Assembly (NCBI GenBank): GCA_019420505.1
Contig: JAHZHC010000011.1
Location: 1 to 56,728, forward strand
Direction: 5' to 3'
Length of the DNA stretch: 56,728 nt
Origin: Ruminococcus sp.
GTDB taxonomy: Bacteria; Bacillota; Clostridia; Oscillospirales; Ruminococcaceae
Below the pieces are notes generated by a model. The model was not told where the DNA came from and made no database searches. It saw only the letters and a program-made list of their open reading frames with translations. Both the position numbers and the translations under genes were made by a program. Of the stretch, positions 33,770 through 42,275 are shown piece after piece. How positions within the stretch are numbered: position 1 is the first letter of the stretch; each line of letters starts with the position of its first letter.

Positions 33770-34321
33770 ATGTTGGAAAAGCAGCTTATATTATATTGTT
33801 CGCCCACTCTTGCAGGGCTTAAGTCAGCCGGCCTTTTTACCGTGGTTATTAACGATGATGTTCAAAAGAAAAATGCTGAGGAACAATTTAAACGCAGGTT
33901 TTCTCAGAAAGGCATATCACTAAAATGGTTAGGTGTAAACAACGGAAGAACGCTGGTTTATATTTATCGTAAAAATATGCTTTCTAAGGAGCTTCAGGAT
34001 ACGGGCATAAAAAATTTTTTGATTCAGTACGGATATGATACGTCAGATATTGATAATTGTCTGGAAATGCTGAAAATGCGTATCTCTCAGTGCAGTGAGT
34101 TTCCTCATGAAATTGGAATATTTCTGGGGTATCCTCTGGAGGATGTCAAAGGATTTATTGATAATAAAGGCCGTAATTACCGTTTTGCAGGGGCATGGAA
34201 AATATACGGTAATGAAAAGGATGCATTAAAATTGTTTGAAAAGTACAATCATTGCACAGATATGTATTCAAGGCTTTATGCAGGCGGAAGACCGATTGAA
34301 AAGCTTGCGGTGAGATGTTAA
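33770..34321 (+). CDS. DUF3793 family protein
   Basis: 183 residues. It matches the clostridial DUF3793 family through LYCSPTLAGLKSAGLF at the start, RTLVYIYRK near 64, and the central FPHEIGIFLGYPLEDVKGFI (~113-132) and YAGGWK-like segment (FAGAWKIY). The function is unknown. Family members are often beside flavodoxin or iron-related genes, which is not the case here. GGAGG lies upstream of the ATG. It is monocistronic; the next gene has its own promoter. Confidence 0.82.
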   Translation: MLEKQLILYCSPTLAGLKSAGLFTVVINDDVQKKNAEEQFKRRFSQKGISLKWLGVNNGRTLVYIYRKNMLSKELQDTGIKNFLIQYGYDTSDIDNCLEMLKMRISQCSEFPHEIGIFLGYPLEDVKGFIDNKGRNYRFAGAWKIYGNEKDALKLFEKYNHCTDMYSRLYAGGRPIEKLAVRC

Positions 34322-34413
34322 ATCGGAGAGCTTCGGAGCAAATCATGATAAATGGACGGTATAGGTTAATTGATTAAAATCATCTGAAAATGCAGTTAAT
34401 AAAGATTATTTAT

Positions 34414-34442
34414 TTGACATACATTATTTAAGGTGATATACT
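34414..34442 (+). promoter_or_regulatory. Promoter of the BcrA-like ABC operon
   Basis: TTGACA (34414-34419), 17 nt, TATACT (34437-34442). Confidence 0.8.
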
Positions 34443-34494
34443 GATTAAGGCATGTATTTATTGACGTAAATAGAAATGTGAAAGGAGAAATAAA

Positions 34495-35409
34495 ATGGAT
34501 TATTTTTTGAGTACGGATTCATTGACAAAACAGTTTAAAAAGCATAAAGCTGTAAATGAAGTAAGCCTTCATATAAAACAAGGCGATATTTATGGATTTA
34601 TAGGGAGAAACGGTGCAGGAAAAACAACATTTCTGAAAATGATATGCGGTTTGATCTCTCCTACATCAGGAAGCTTCACTCTTTTCGGTAAAAGCGGTCA
34701 TGAAAGAGATCTTCAGTTTTCACGGATAGGCTCACTTATTGAAGCTCCCGGAATTTATCCGAATATGACAGCTTATAATAATTTAAAAATAAAATGTATA
34801 TGTGCAGGAGTGAATGAGGACGGGTACATAGAAGAGCTTTTGGAGCTTGTTGGTTTAAATAATGTGAAAAAGAAAAAGGTTAAGGATTTTTCACTCGGCA
34901 TGAAACAGCGTCTTGGAATAGCTCTTGCTTTGGTAGGAAATCCGGAATTTCTTGTCCTTGATGAACCTATAAACGGTCTTGATCCCCAGGGAATAGCTGA
35001 GATAAGAGATACTATTTTAAAATTGAATAAAGAAAAGAATATCACAATAATAATATCAAGTCATATCCTCGAAGAGCTTTCAAAAATCGCAACAAATTAC
35101 GGTATAATAAATGAAGGCAGATTAATTCAGGAACTTACGAGAGAAGAACTTTTTGCAAAGTCCAAAGAGCATATAGAAGTAAAAGTAAGCGATTCAGCAT
35201 CAGCAGCATTGATACTTAAGGATAATGGAATAAACGATGTTGAAATTGCTGACGAAAATACCGTGATAATAAATGATGCTTCAGTTAACACAGGAAATGT
35301 TGTTATGCTTCTGACGCAAAAGGGTTTTAATATAGATGGAATTATTAATAAAAATGATTCTCTCGAAGATTATTTTTTAGAACTTACGGGAGGTGCCTTA
35401 AATGGTTAA
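34495..35409 (+). CDS. ABC transporter ATPase, BcrA/lantibiotic-immunity type
   Basis: 304 residues. Walker A GRNGAGKTT (~37-45), Q-loop region, signature FSLGMKQRLGIALAL (~133-147), Walker B LVLDEPINGLDPQG and switch His in ISSHILEELSK. The C-terminal extension of about 80 residues is usual for the BcrA/DrrA group that exports or removes peptide antibiotics. Its partner permease overlaps by 8 nt. AAAGGAG precedes the ATG. No two-component system is adjacent. Confidence 0.92.
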   Translation: MDYFLSTDSLTKQFKKHKAVNEVSLHIKQGDIYGFIGRNGAGKTTFLKMICGLISPTSGSFTLFGKSGHERDLQFSRIGSLIEAPGIYPNMTAYNNLKIKCICAGVNEDGYIEELLELVGLNNVKKKKVKDFSLGMKQRLGIALALVGNPEFLVLDEPINGLDPQGIAEIRDTILKLNKEKNITIIISSHILEELSKIATNYGIINEGRLIQELTREELFAKSKEHIEVKVSDSASAALILKDNGINDVEIADENTVIINDASVNTGNVVMLLTQKGFNIDGIINKNDSLEDYFLELTGGALNG

Positions 35410-36241
35410 TACAATAAAAATGGATTTATACAGAATGTTTAAATCTAAATTTGTATATGTTCTGTTGATAGTTGCGGCAGTATCTTTGCTCATTACTGCA
35501 AAGTCCCAGCAATATACTATGGAGCTTATAAAATCAAATTCCGAAAGTTATCAGCAGCTTCTGGAAGAGGAATCTGAATTAGATTATGATAATATAGAAT
35601 ATGCTTTGGGAATAAAGGAATTCAGTTTTCCGGATTTTCTTAATATGAATTTTTCAAATGATATGTTGGTGTTCATTTCAATTTTTGCAGCTATATTTGT
35701 AAATGCACAGCAGAAGAACGGATACATAAAGTCAATTTCTCAGCTCTCACCCAAAAGAGGACGGTTTGCCATATCAAATGGGGTAAGCGTCGCAGTATTT
35801 ACTTTAATATTTTACATTGAAGTTTTTCTCGTTTCTATGCTGGGGTTTGCGTGGTTCTTTAATGACATTAGTTTTTCGGGCTTTTCTGATTTTATAGGAA
35901 TTTTTCTGATAAAACTTCTTTTATTTATAGCTTTTGGTATTTTGGTGTTGATGTTTACAACGGTAATGAAAAGTACAGGACTTAGCATGACAGTGGGAAT
36001 TTTATGTTCTGCCGGTTTAATTTCAAGTATTTTTTCATTGATAGATTTGCTGCTTTATAGATTTTTTGATATATCAAGAAGCTTTTCAGTGAGCAACTAT
36101 ACTATTACACAGAACATTTATAAACTGAGTGTTGAAAGCGGCAACAGTGAGTTGTTAAGAGCAGGTATTGTAGGAGTGTTATTTATAGCAGTTTCAATGA
36201 TTATATCTGTGTTCGTTATGAATAAGAGAGATGTAAAGTAA
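35402..36241 (+). CDS. ABC-2 type permease
   Basis: 279 residues with six predicted helices: one near 18-35, the others from about 95 to 275. A hydrophilic loop (about 40-95) follows helix one, the usual ABC-2 layout. The ATG lies within the end of the ATPase gene (8-nt overlap), so the subunits are translationally coupled. Together they form a small exporter of peptide-antibiotic resistance type. A strong terminator follows. Confidence 0.85.
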   Translation: MVNTIKMDLYRMFKSKFVYVLLIVAAVSLLITAKSQQYTMELIKSNSESYQQLLEEESELDYDNIEYALGIKEFSFPDFLNMNFSNDMLVFISIFAAIFVNAQQKNGYIKSISQLSPKRGRFAISNGVSVAVFTLIFYIEVFLVSMLGFAWFFNDISFSGFSDFIGIFLIKLLLFIAFGILVLMFTTVMKSTGLSMTVGILCSAGLISSIFSLIDLLLYRFFDISRSFSVSNYTITQNIYKLSVESGNSELLRAGIVGVLFIAVSMIISVFVMNKRDVK

Positions 36242-36302
36242 TCAGTATTAATTAAAATTTCGAGCAAAGCCAAGGAGTTTTGTTTGGAGTATCAAAAATA
36301 TA

Positions 36303-36348
36303 AAAAACAGGCATAAATCATTTTTCAATGGTTTATGCCTGTTTTTTA
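36303..36348 (+). terminator. Terminator of the ABC operon
   Basis: A long stem ACAGGCATAAA.../...TTTATGCCTGT with a T6 tract. Confidence 0.88.
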
Positions 36349-36409
36349 TGCAGTTATTATCATTCTGCGTTATCGTATATTTAATAAAAATAAGTAAAAT
36401 TTCTTAAGT

Positions 36410-36453
36410 TTCAAAAAACAATTGCCCCCAAAGGTTTCTAACCCTTGGGGGCA
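36410..36453 (-). terminator. Terminator of obg-mrnC-yebC
   Basis: TGCCCCCAA (36423-36431)/TTGGGGGCA (36445-36453) continues on the minus strand into ATTGTTTTTT. Confidence 0.85.
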
Positions 36454-36517
36454 TATCATTTCTATTTACAGATGCTTTTAAAATCCTGCAAGCTTTCCCG
36501 AATTCGCCGGTGCGGCA

Positions 36518-37240
36518 TTAGCACTCCCAGTTATGATATACATTCTGTACATCATCATTGTCCTCAAGCATTTCAAGAAGTAAATTCATCTTCTTTATAG
36601 CCTCTTCGTCCTCAAGCTTGGTGTAGTTGGACGGTACCTTTTCTGCTTCAGCAGAAACCACATTGTATCCCAACCCTGTCAAAGCCTCAGATACAGCTGA
36701 AACATTGTTCGGTCCGCAGGTAATTTCAATTACCTCATCTTCAATGCTGAAGTCGTCAGCACCGGCCTCAAAACAGTCCTCCATGATCTTGTCTTCATCA
36801 GCACCGTTGTTTTCTATGATAACTGTGCCCTGATCTGAGAACATGAAGGATACACATCCGCTCGTGCCCAGATTTCCGCCGAATTTGTCAAAATAGTGAC
36901 GAACATCTCCCGCAGTGCGGTTTTTGTTGTCTGTAAGACATTCAACAATAACAGCAACTCCGCATGGACCGTAACCTTCGTAAATCATTGTTTCGTAGTT
37001 ATTCTTGTCTCCGTCGCCGGCAGCCTTTTTAATTATTCTTTCAATGTTGTCGTTAGGAACGTTGTTTGCCTTAGCCTTGGCAATCAGATCTCTGAGCTTT
37101 GCATTATTGTTGGGATCAGGTCCGCCCTCTTTAACCACAACTGACATCTCTCTGCCGATTTTAGTAAAAATCTTTGCTCTCGCACTGTCTGTTGCTTCCT
37201 TTTTTCTCTTAATGTTTGCCCATTTTGAATGTCCTGACAT
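36518..37240 (-). CDS. yebC: YebC/PmpR family translation factor or regulator
   Basis: 240 residues. It begins MSGHSKWANIKRKKEATDSA, the invariant family start, and carries IYEGYGPCGVAVIVECLTDN and NLGTSGCVSFMF. Family members have been described as transcriptional regulators and, more recently, as factors easing ribosome stalling at proline-rich stretches. The start at 37240 follows AAGGAG; four more codons upstream lack support. It is last in a transcript with obg and mrnC. Confidence 0.95.
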   Translation of the reverse strand: MSGHSKWANIKRKKEATDSARAKIFTKIGREMSVVVKEGGPDPNNNAKLRDLIAKAKANNVPNDNIERIIKKAAGDGDKNNYETMIYEGYGPCGVAVIVECLTDNKNRTAGDVRHYFDKFGGNLGTSGCVSFMFSDQGTVIIENNGADEDKIMEDCFEAGADDFSIEDEVIEITCGPNNVSAVSEALTGLGYNVVSAEAEKVPSNYTKLEDEEAIKKMNLLLEMLEDNDDVQNVYHNWEC

Positions 37241-37313
37241 ATATATTTTCAACTCCTTATAAAATTTATGCCTTAATTATAAATATCAACTTAGTTTATC
37301 TGAATTTCAGAAA

Positions 37314-37730
37314 TCATGTATTAATATCATGATCGTTAAGATCATCGTTAAGGTTCCATATTTCTTCAAAAAGCTCTTCAATTCTGTCCTGCTGTTCAGT
37401 CAGAAATAAATAACCGAATAAACATTCCAGCCCCGTCGCACAACGATATTCCGCAACTGTGGAATGCTTTGGAGCAGAAACTCCGCTTGCGTTCCTGCCT
37501 CGTCTTAAAATATCCTGCTCATCGTCAGAAAGCAGATTTTTCTCCATCAGCATATTTACCGCCGCTGCCTGATATTCTGCACATACTTTCTGAGTTGTCA
37601 GTCTGTGAAGTGCGTTTACAGGTCTGTTAGCCGATAAAATCAACTTTTTTCTGACAAGCTGTTCATAAACCGAGTCACCCATAAAAGCTAACGTCAAGGG
37701 TGAATATTGCATTGCTTCCCGTCTGTCCAT
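37314..37730 (-). CDS. mrnC: Mini-ribonuclease III (MrnC)
   Basis: 138 residues, a catalytic RNase III domain without the double-stranded RNA-binding domain. LAFMGDSVYEQLVR (14-27) holds the catalytic Asp, ALHRLTTQKVCAEYQA the next helix and STVAEYRCATGLECLFGYL the C-terminal catalytic Glu region. In Bacillus the homologue matures the ends of 23S rRNA. It is 18 bp downstream of obg, so probably co-transcribed. Confidence 0.93.
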   Translation of the reverse strand: MDRREAMQYSPLTLAFMGDSVYEQLVRKKLILSANRPVNALHRLTTQKVCAEYQAAAVNMLMEKNLLSDDEQDILRRGRNASGVSAPKHSTVAEYRCATGLECLFGYLFLTEQQDRIEELFEEIWNLNDDLNDHDINT

Positions 37731-37748
37731 AATTTCTCCGTTTTGCTG

Positions 37749-39026
37749 TTATCTTATATAATCAAATTCAAAATCGAATATGGAAACAGTGTCACCCTCC
37801 TGAATCCCCATTTCCTCCAGCTTGTCAATAATTCCGCTGCTGCGAAGTATTCTCTGGAAATATTGAAGAGATGAGTAATCGTCCATATTTACCGATCTTA
37901 GTATATCCCAAAGCCAGTCCGCTTCCACAAAATAAATGTCATCTTCCACAGTGACTTTGAAGTCTCTGTTAGTAAGAAGCTTCTCGTCCAGTTCCTGCTG
38001 AGTAAGTGGCTGAGCCTCAAATTCCTTTACCGGAGGAAGATCTTTTAGTTTGTCCCAGATTCCGTAAATCAAATCCTGAGTGCCGATAGTTGTCGCAGCG
38101 GAAATTTCAAAAAACGCTAAGCCTTTGTTTTCAATATATTTACGGAATTCATCAATCTGTTCTGCCGTTGCCATGTCCGATTTGTTTGCCGCAACGATCT
38201 GCGGTGCCTCGGCAAGATCTTCAGAGAAGTTTTCAAGCTCTCTGTTTATAGCTTCAAAATCATCAATAGGATTTCGTCCCTCAATACCCGAAACATCTAC
38301 AACGTGAACAATAAGTCTGCATCTTTCGACATGACGCAAAAATTCATGCCCCAGTCCGATTCCCTCGCTTGCACCCTCTATAAGTCCCGGAATATCCGCC
38401 ATAACAAAGGATTTTCCGTCTTCTATTTTGACAACACCAAGAACAGGAGTCAGAGTAGTGAAGTGATAATTTGCAATTTTCGGCTTGGCCGCAGAAACAA
38501 CAGATATCAGCGTTGATTTTCCAACGTTCGGGAATCCTACAAGACCTACGTCAGCAATAAGTTTCAGTTCAAGAGTAACATTGTATTCATCGCCTCTGAA
38601 ACCGGGTTTTGCAAAACGTGGTATCTGTCTTGTAGGCGTTGCAAAATGAGCATTGCCCCGTCCGCCTTTTCCGCCTTTGCAGATAACAATCGGCTCGTTT
38701 CCCGAAAGATCAGCAAGAATTCTGCCGCTTTCGGTTTCTCTCACAACAGTTCCCCTCGGTACATTTATCACTAAATCAGGCGCATTCCTTCCTGTGCAAT
38801 TTTTGGAAGAACCGTTCTGCCCTTTTTCAGCAACATATTTTCTCTTGTATCTGAAATCAATAAGATTTGAAATATTGTCGTCAACTTTAAAAACGATGTC
38901 ACCGCCTTTTCCGCCGTCACCGCCGTCGGGACCGCCCGAGGCTATATATTTTTCACGGTGAAAGGAAACACAGCCGTCTCCTCCGTCACCTGCTTTTATA
39001 TAAATACCCGCCTGATCGACAAACAT
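37749..39026 (-). CDS. obgE: Ribosome-assembly GTPase Obg
   Basis: 425 residues. The glycine-rich Obg fold (1-157, with GGDGGDGCVSFHREK-like repeats) is followed by the GTPase domain (G1 GFPNVGKST, G3 DIPGLIEGASEG, G4 NKSD) and the C-terminal OCT domain (about 340-425) usual in Firmicutes. Obg assists late 50S assembly and affects sporulation and the stringent response. The start at 39026 is the third in-frame candidate and has AAAGGA at proper spacing. A hairpin CAAACCG/CGGTTTG lies in the leader. A terminator separates it from rpmA. Confidence 0.95.
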   Translation of the reverse strand: MFVDQAGIYIKAGDGGDGCVSFHREKYIASGGPDGGDGGKGGDIVFKVDDNISNLIDFRYKRKYVAEKGQNGSSKNCTGRNAPDLVINVPRGTVVRETESGRILADLSGNEPIVICKGGKGGRGNAHFATPTRQIPRFAKPGFRGDEYNVTLELKLIADVGLVGFPNVGKSTLISVVSAAKPKIANYHFTTLTPVLGVVKIEDGKSFVMADIPGLIEGASEGIGLGHEFLRHVERCRLIVHVVDVSGIEGRNPIDDFEAINRELENFSEDLAEAPQIVAANKSDMATAEQIDEFRKYIENKGLAFFEISAATTIGTQDLIYGIWDKLKDLPPVKEFEAQPLTQQELDEKLLTNRDFKVTVEDDIYFVEADWLWDILRSVNMDDYSSLQYFQRILRSSGIIDKLEEMGIQEGDTVSIFDFEFDYIR

Positions 39027-39171
39027 TTCCGTGACCATTCCTTTCCGGTCAAACCGCAGTAAACTTGACGGTTTGCAAAGCAAATTTATATCTTAACTAA
39101 TTATATCTGTTATAAATCATTTGTAAGATTGTCTGATTTTATTATGTACATTAAAACGTTAATAATAAAAC

Positions 39172-39203
39172 CAAAAAAACCCTAAGCCCAGGGCTCAGGG
39201 TTT
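39172..39203 (-). terminator. Terminator of rplU-prp-rpmA
   Basis: AAACCCT-AGCCC/GGGCT-AGGGTTT stem followed on the minus strand by seven T. Confidence 0.88.
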
Positions 39204-39216
39204 GTATGCTCAAAAA

Positions 39217-39498
39217 TTAAGCCTGTGGGTATACAGAAACCTTTTTACGGTCTCTTCCCAATCTTTCAAATCTTACAACACCGTCAGCCGTAGCAAACAA
39301 TGTGTCATCTGATCCACGGCCTACGTTCTCGCCCGGATGAATGTGAGTTCCTCTCTGGCGAACAAGAATGTTGCCTGAAAGAACAAACTGACCGTCAGCT
39401 CTTTTTACGCCAAGTCTCTTGGATTCAGAGTCACGTCCGTTCTTTGTTGAACCCATTCCCTTTTTATGAGCAAAAAACTGCATAGAAATTCTAATCAT
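39217..39498 (-). CDS. rpmA: Ribosomal protein bL27 with a cleavable N-terminal extension
   Basis: 93 residues. It begins MIRISMQFFAHKKGMGSTKN. The QFF-AHKKG junction is the Firmicutes site cut by the Prp protease, and the protease gene is immediately upstream in the same operon. L27 reaches into the peptidyl-transferase centre, so removal of the extension is required for function. The start at 39498 follows GGAGGTG. Confidence 0.96.
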   Translation of the reverse strand: MIRISMQFFAHKKGMGSTKNGRDSESKRLGVKRADGQFVLSGNILVRQRGTHIHPGENVGRGSDDTLFATADGVVRFERLGRDRKKVSVYPQA

Positions 39499-39537
39499 TA
39501 TAATTACACCTCCGTCATGTAATCCTATCAGCAAAAG

Positions 39538-39858
39538 CTATACGTCAATAACCTTTACCTTAATACAGCCCGTAAATTCATCTGAAAGAAAATACATATG
39601 CGTCAGAAGCCCTAAAAGCACCTTGTCGCCGTATTCGTTTTCATCAGATACAAGCTTTAACAAAATATCGTTTTCATCAACAACTACTTTAGTTTCAACC
39701 TTAAAAGCCTCGGTAATTGTATTAGCCGCCATCATCACAGCCGACGATACACTCGCACAAGCAACATCATGTCCGAATTCGCCGTAGCCTGCATGTCCCG
39801 TTACTTGGAACCCCAGCAGCTTGTCATTTTTGCTTTTGTAAAAATCCGCAGTTATCAT
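39538..39858 (-). CDS. prp: Ribosomal-processing cysteine protease Prp
   Basis: 106 residues. GHAGYGEFGHDVACASVSSA (21-40) contains the catalytic His22 and Cys34. It removes the N-terminal extension of L27. The gene lies between rplU and rpmA, the standard Firmicutes order, 2 bp from the rplU stop. It was formerly called YsxB or DUF464. Confidence 0.95.
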   Translation of the reverse strand: MITADFYKSKNDKLLGFQVTGHAGYGEFGHDVACASVSSAVMMAANTITEAFKVETKVVVDENDILLKLVSDENEYGDKVLLGLLTHMYFLSDEFTGCIKVKVIDV

Positions 39859-39860
39859 TA

Positions 39861-40172
39861 TTATGCGTTGATAGCTTCGATTTTAACCTGTGTATAAGGC
39901 TGTCTGTGACCCATTTTTCTCTTTTCGCCCTTCTTTGGCTTATAAGTGAAAACTGTGATCTTCTTAGCCTTGCCGTTCTTGAGAACCTTAGCTGATACTG
40001 TTGCACCCTCTACATATGGAGCGCCAACGTTAACACTGCCGTCCTTTTCAACAACCATAACCTTGTCGAAAGTAACAGTTTCTTCAGCTTCTGCGTTAAG
40101 CTTTTCAATGAAAACTACATCGCCTTCGTTAACCTGATACTGCTTTCCGCCTGTTTCAATTACTGCGTACAT
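39861..40172 (-). CDS. rplU: Ribosomal protein bL21
   Basis: 103 residues beginning MYAVIETGGKQYQVNEGDVV, the conserved family N-terminus, and ending in the basic KKITVFTYKPKKGEKRKMGH region that binds 23S rRNA. The start at 40172 follows GGCAGGTG. It is first gene of the rplU-prp-rpmA operon. Confidence 0.97.
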   Translation of the reverse strand: MYAVIETGGKQYQVNEGDVVFIEKLNAEAEETVTFDKVMVVEKDGSVNVGAPYVEGATVSAKVLKNGKAKKITVFTYKPKKGEKRKMGHRQPYTQVKIEAINA

Positions 40173-40194
40173 CTTTAAATGCACCTGCCTTTAT

Positions 40195-40268
40195 TCATAA
40201 ACTCGCTGCTCTTCGGTGTATGCTCAAAAGAGCATAGCTTAACCCTTACCGACAGCATGCGGCTTAAT
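40195..40268 (-). ncRNA. Putative L21 leader RNA
   Basis: A compact GC-richer segment between the promoter and rplU with stems such as GCTATGCTC/GAGCATA and GCTGTCGGTAAGG. Position and size fit the L21 leader found upstream of rplU in Firmicutes. I cannot score it against the covariance model here. Confidence 0.55.
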
Positions 40269-40269
40269 T

Positions 40270-40298
40270 ATCATATCATAATTGTTGGTTAAAGTCAA
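40270..40298 (-). promoter_or_regulatory. Promoter of rplU-prp-rpmA
   Basis: Minus-strand TTGACT (40293-40298), 17 nt, TATGAT (40270-40275). Confidence 0.75.
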
Positions 40299-40472
40299 GG
40301 AAACTTATAGCTGCCTTTAAATATTTACAAAATGTTTACAAACTTATTTGAGCGGGACTTTTTTGCAAATATTAAAGAAAATTAACAAAAAACTTATCCT
40401 AAGTGCAGATTAGGAGCATAAACTTCCGCTTTTTTATATATTTTTTTAATAAAAACAGAAAAAAACTTGTGT

Positions 40473-40501
40473 TTGACAAAAACCGCTTTTTGGACTATCA
40501 T
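40473..40501 (+). promoter_or_regulatory. Promoter of glpK
   Basis: TTGACA (40473-40478), 17 nt, TATCAT (40496-40501). Confidence 0.78.
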
Positions 40502-40546
40502 AAAATTAGAAACAGTCGTAAAATCATCTCTTAAGGAGGTTTGATT

Positions 40547-42040
40547 ATGGAACGGAAATATATTTTGTCACTGGATCAGGGGACAACATCTTCAAGAGCT
40601 TTGCTTTTTAATAGAAAAGGCGAAACGATCGGCTGTGAGCAAAGGGAGTTTGAACAGCTTTTCAGTGAGGACGGGTGGGTAGAGCACGACCCGTCGGAAA
40701 TACTCGAAACCCAGCTTCAGGTTTGTAGGGATGTGATCAGAAAAACAGGAATAAAACCTGAAGAGATTGCAGCAGCCGGAATTACAAACCAGCGTGAAAC
40801 TACTGTTATGTGGAATAAGAAGACAGGAAAACCCGTGTATAACGCAATAGTCTGGCAGTGCAGAAGAACCTCTCAGATCTGTGAGGATTATATAGATCAA
40901 GGACTTGAAAAGTTTTTCTTTAATAAAACGGGATTGCTTATAGACCCCTATTTTTCCGCTACAAAAATAAAGTGGATTCTGGATAATGTTGATGGTGTCA
41001 GGGAACAGGCACAAAACGGTGAAATTTTGTTCGGCACAATCGACAGCTGGCTTATTTGGAATCTCACAGGAGGAAAGGTTCATTGTACAGACTATTCCAA
41101 TGCTTCAAGAACAATGCTTTTTAATATACATACTCTGACTTGGGATAAAGAGATATTGGGACTTTTGGATATTCCGCAGGAAATTCTGCCTGAGGTAATG
41201 CCTTCAAGCGGATTTATGGGGAATTGTGAGAAAAGTATTTTCGGCGCAGATATCCCAATAACAGGCTGTGCGGGAGATCAGCAGGCAGCTCTGTTCGGTC
41301 AGTGCTGTTTTTCAAAGGGTGATGTAAAAAACACTTACGGAACAGGCGGATTTCTTCTTATGAATACAGGAGAAAAGCCGATAGCGTCAAAAAACGGACT
41401 GCTTACTACAATTGCATGGGGTCTTGATAATGAAGTGTGCTATGCTTTAGAGGGGTCAGTATTTGTTTCGGGAGCGGTAATAAAATGGCTGAGAGATGAG
41501 CTTGAAATAATTTCTTCTGCTGCCGAAACAGAGGAAATAGCACAGAGCGTTCCCGATACCAATGGAGTTTATATCGTTCCTGCTTTTGTGGGACTTGGCG
41601 CTCCCCATTGGGATCCTGCCGCCAGAGGTTCGATTTCCGGACTTACAAGAGGGTCAAATAAAAAGCATATCGTCAGGGCTGCACTGGAAGCAATGGCATA
41701 TCAGACACTTGATGTTCTTACAGCAATGGAGGCTGACACGGGTACGCTTAATTCTGTCAGGGTAGACGGAGGCGGATCACAGAATGGATTTCTCATGCAA
41801 TTTCAGGCTGATATTTTGGGAAGAACAGTGGTGCGTCCGCTCAATGTTGAATCAACTGCAATGGGTGCGGCATTTCTTGCAGGACTGGGATGTGGTTTCT
41901 GGAAGAATACCGATGAAATAAAAGCTATATCAAACCGTTTTACGGAATTTGTTCCGTCAATGGAAATCGAGCGGAGAGAAACGCTTATAAACGGCTGGAA
42001 AAAAGCCGTCGGGCGTGCTCTTAAATGGAGTGAGAATTAA
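40547..42040 (+). CDS. glpK: Glycerol kinase
   Basis: 497 residues of the FGGY family. It phosphorylates glycerol to sn-glycerol 3-phosphate. LDQGTTSSRALLF (N-terminal phosphate loop), ITNQRETTVMWNKKTGKP, WQCRRTS and the C-terminal VDGGGSQNGFLMQFQADILG are diagnostic. AAGGAGG lies before the ATG at 40547; the listed upstream TTG is within spacing of that RBS and is unlikely. No glycerol facilitator or GlpD is adjacent, so it may serve lipid-glycerol salvage. Confidence 0.96.
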   Translation: MERKYILSLDQGTTSSRALLFNRKGETIGCEQREFEQLFSEDGWVEHDPSEILETQLQVCRDVIRKTGIKPEEIAAAGITNQRETTVMWNKKTGKPVYNAIVWQCRRTSQICEDYIDQGLEKFFFNKTGLLIDPYFSATKIKWILDNVDGVREQAQNGEILFGTIDSWLIWNLTGGKVHCTDYSNASRTMLFNIHTLTWDKEILGLLDIPQEILPEVMPSSGFMGNCEKSIFGADIPITGCAGDQQAALFGQCCFSKGDVKNTYGTGGFLLMNTGEKPIASKNGLLTTIAWGLDNEVCYALEGSVFVSGAVIKWLRDELEIISSAAETEEIAQSVPDTNGVYIVPAFVGLGAPHWDPAARGSISGLTRGSNKKHIVRAALEAMAYQTLDVLTAMEADTGTLNSVRVDGGGSQNGFLMQFQADILGRTVVRPLNVESTAMGAAFLAGLGCGFWKNTDEIKAISNRFTEFVPSMEIERRETLINGWKKAVGRALKWSEN

Positions 42041-42083
42041 CTTTATGTATGATTGTTTGTATTTTAAGTTTTCTTGAATTTTA

Positions 42084-42112
42084 TTGACTTGATATAACAT
42101 ATATAATATAAT
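42084..42112 (+). promoter_or_regulatory. Promoter of ppk1
   Basis: TTGACT (42084-42089), 17 nt, TATAAT (42107-42112). The leader that follows, about 155 nt, shows no clear structure. Confidence 0.72.
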
Positions 42113-42275
42113 GAAGTTGATGAGGACTTAATAATAAATACAGACAGCCGGAATAGTATTTTTAATGCGTTTTTTGAGTTTTGCTGAGAAAAACAGCGGC
42201 GTTTCATGGAATATATAAAACGGCTCAATTCCTAAGGAAAGGGAAAGCCCTTGCAGAAAAGGCATGGTGATTTTT

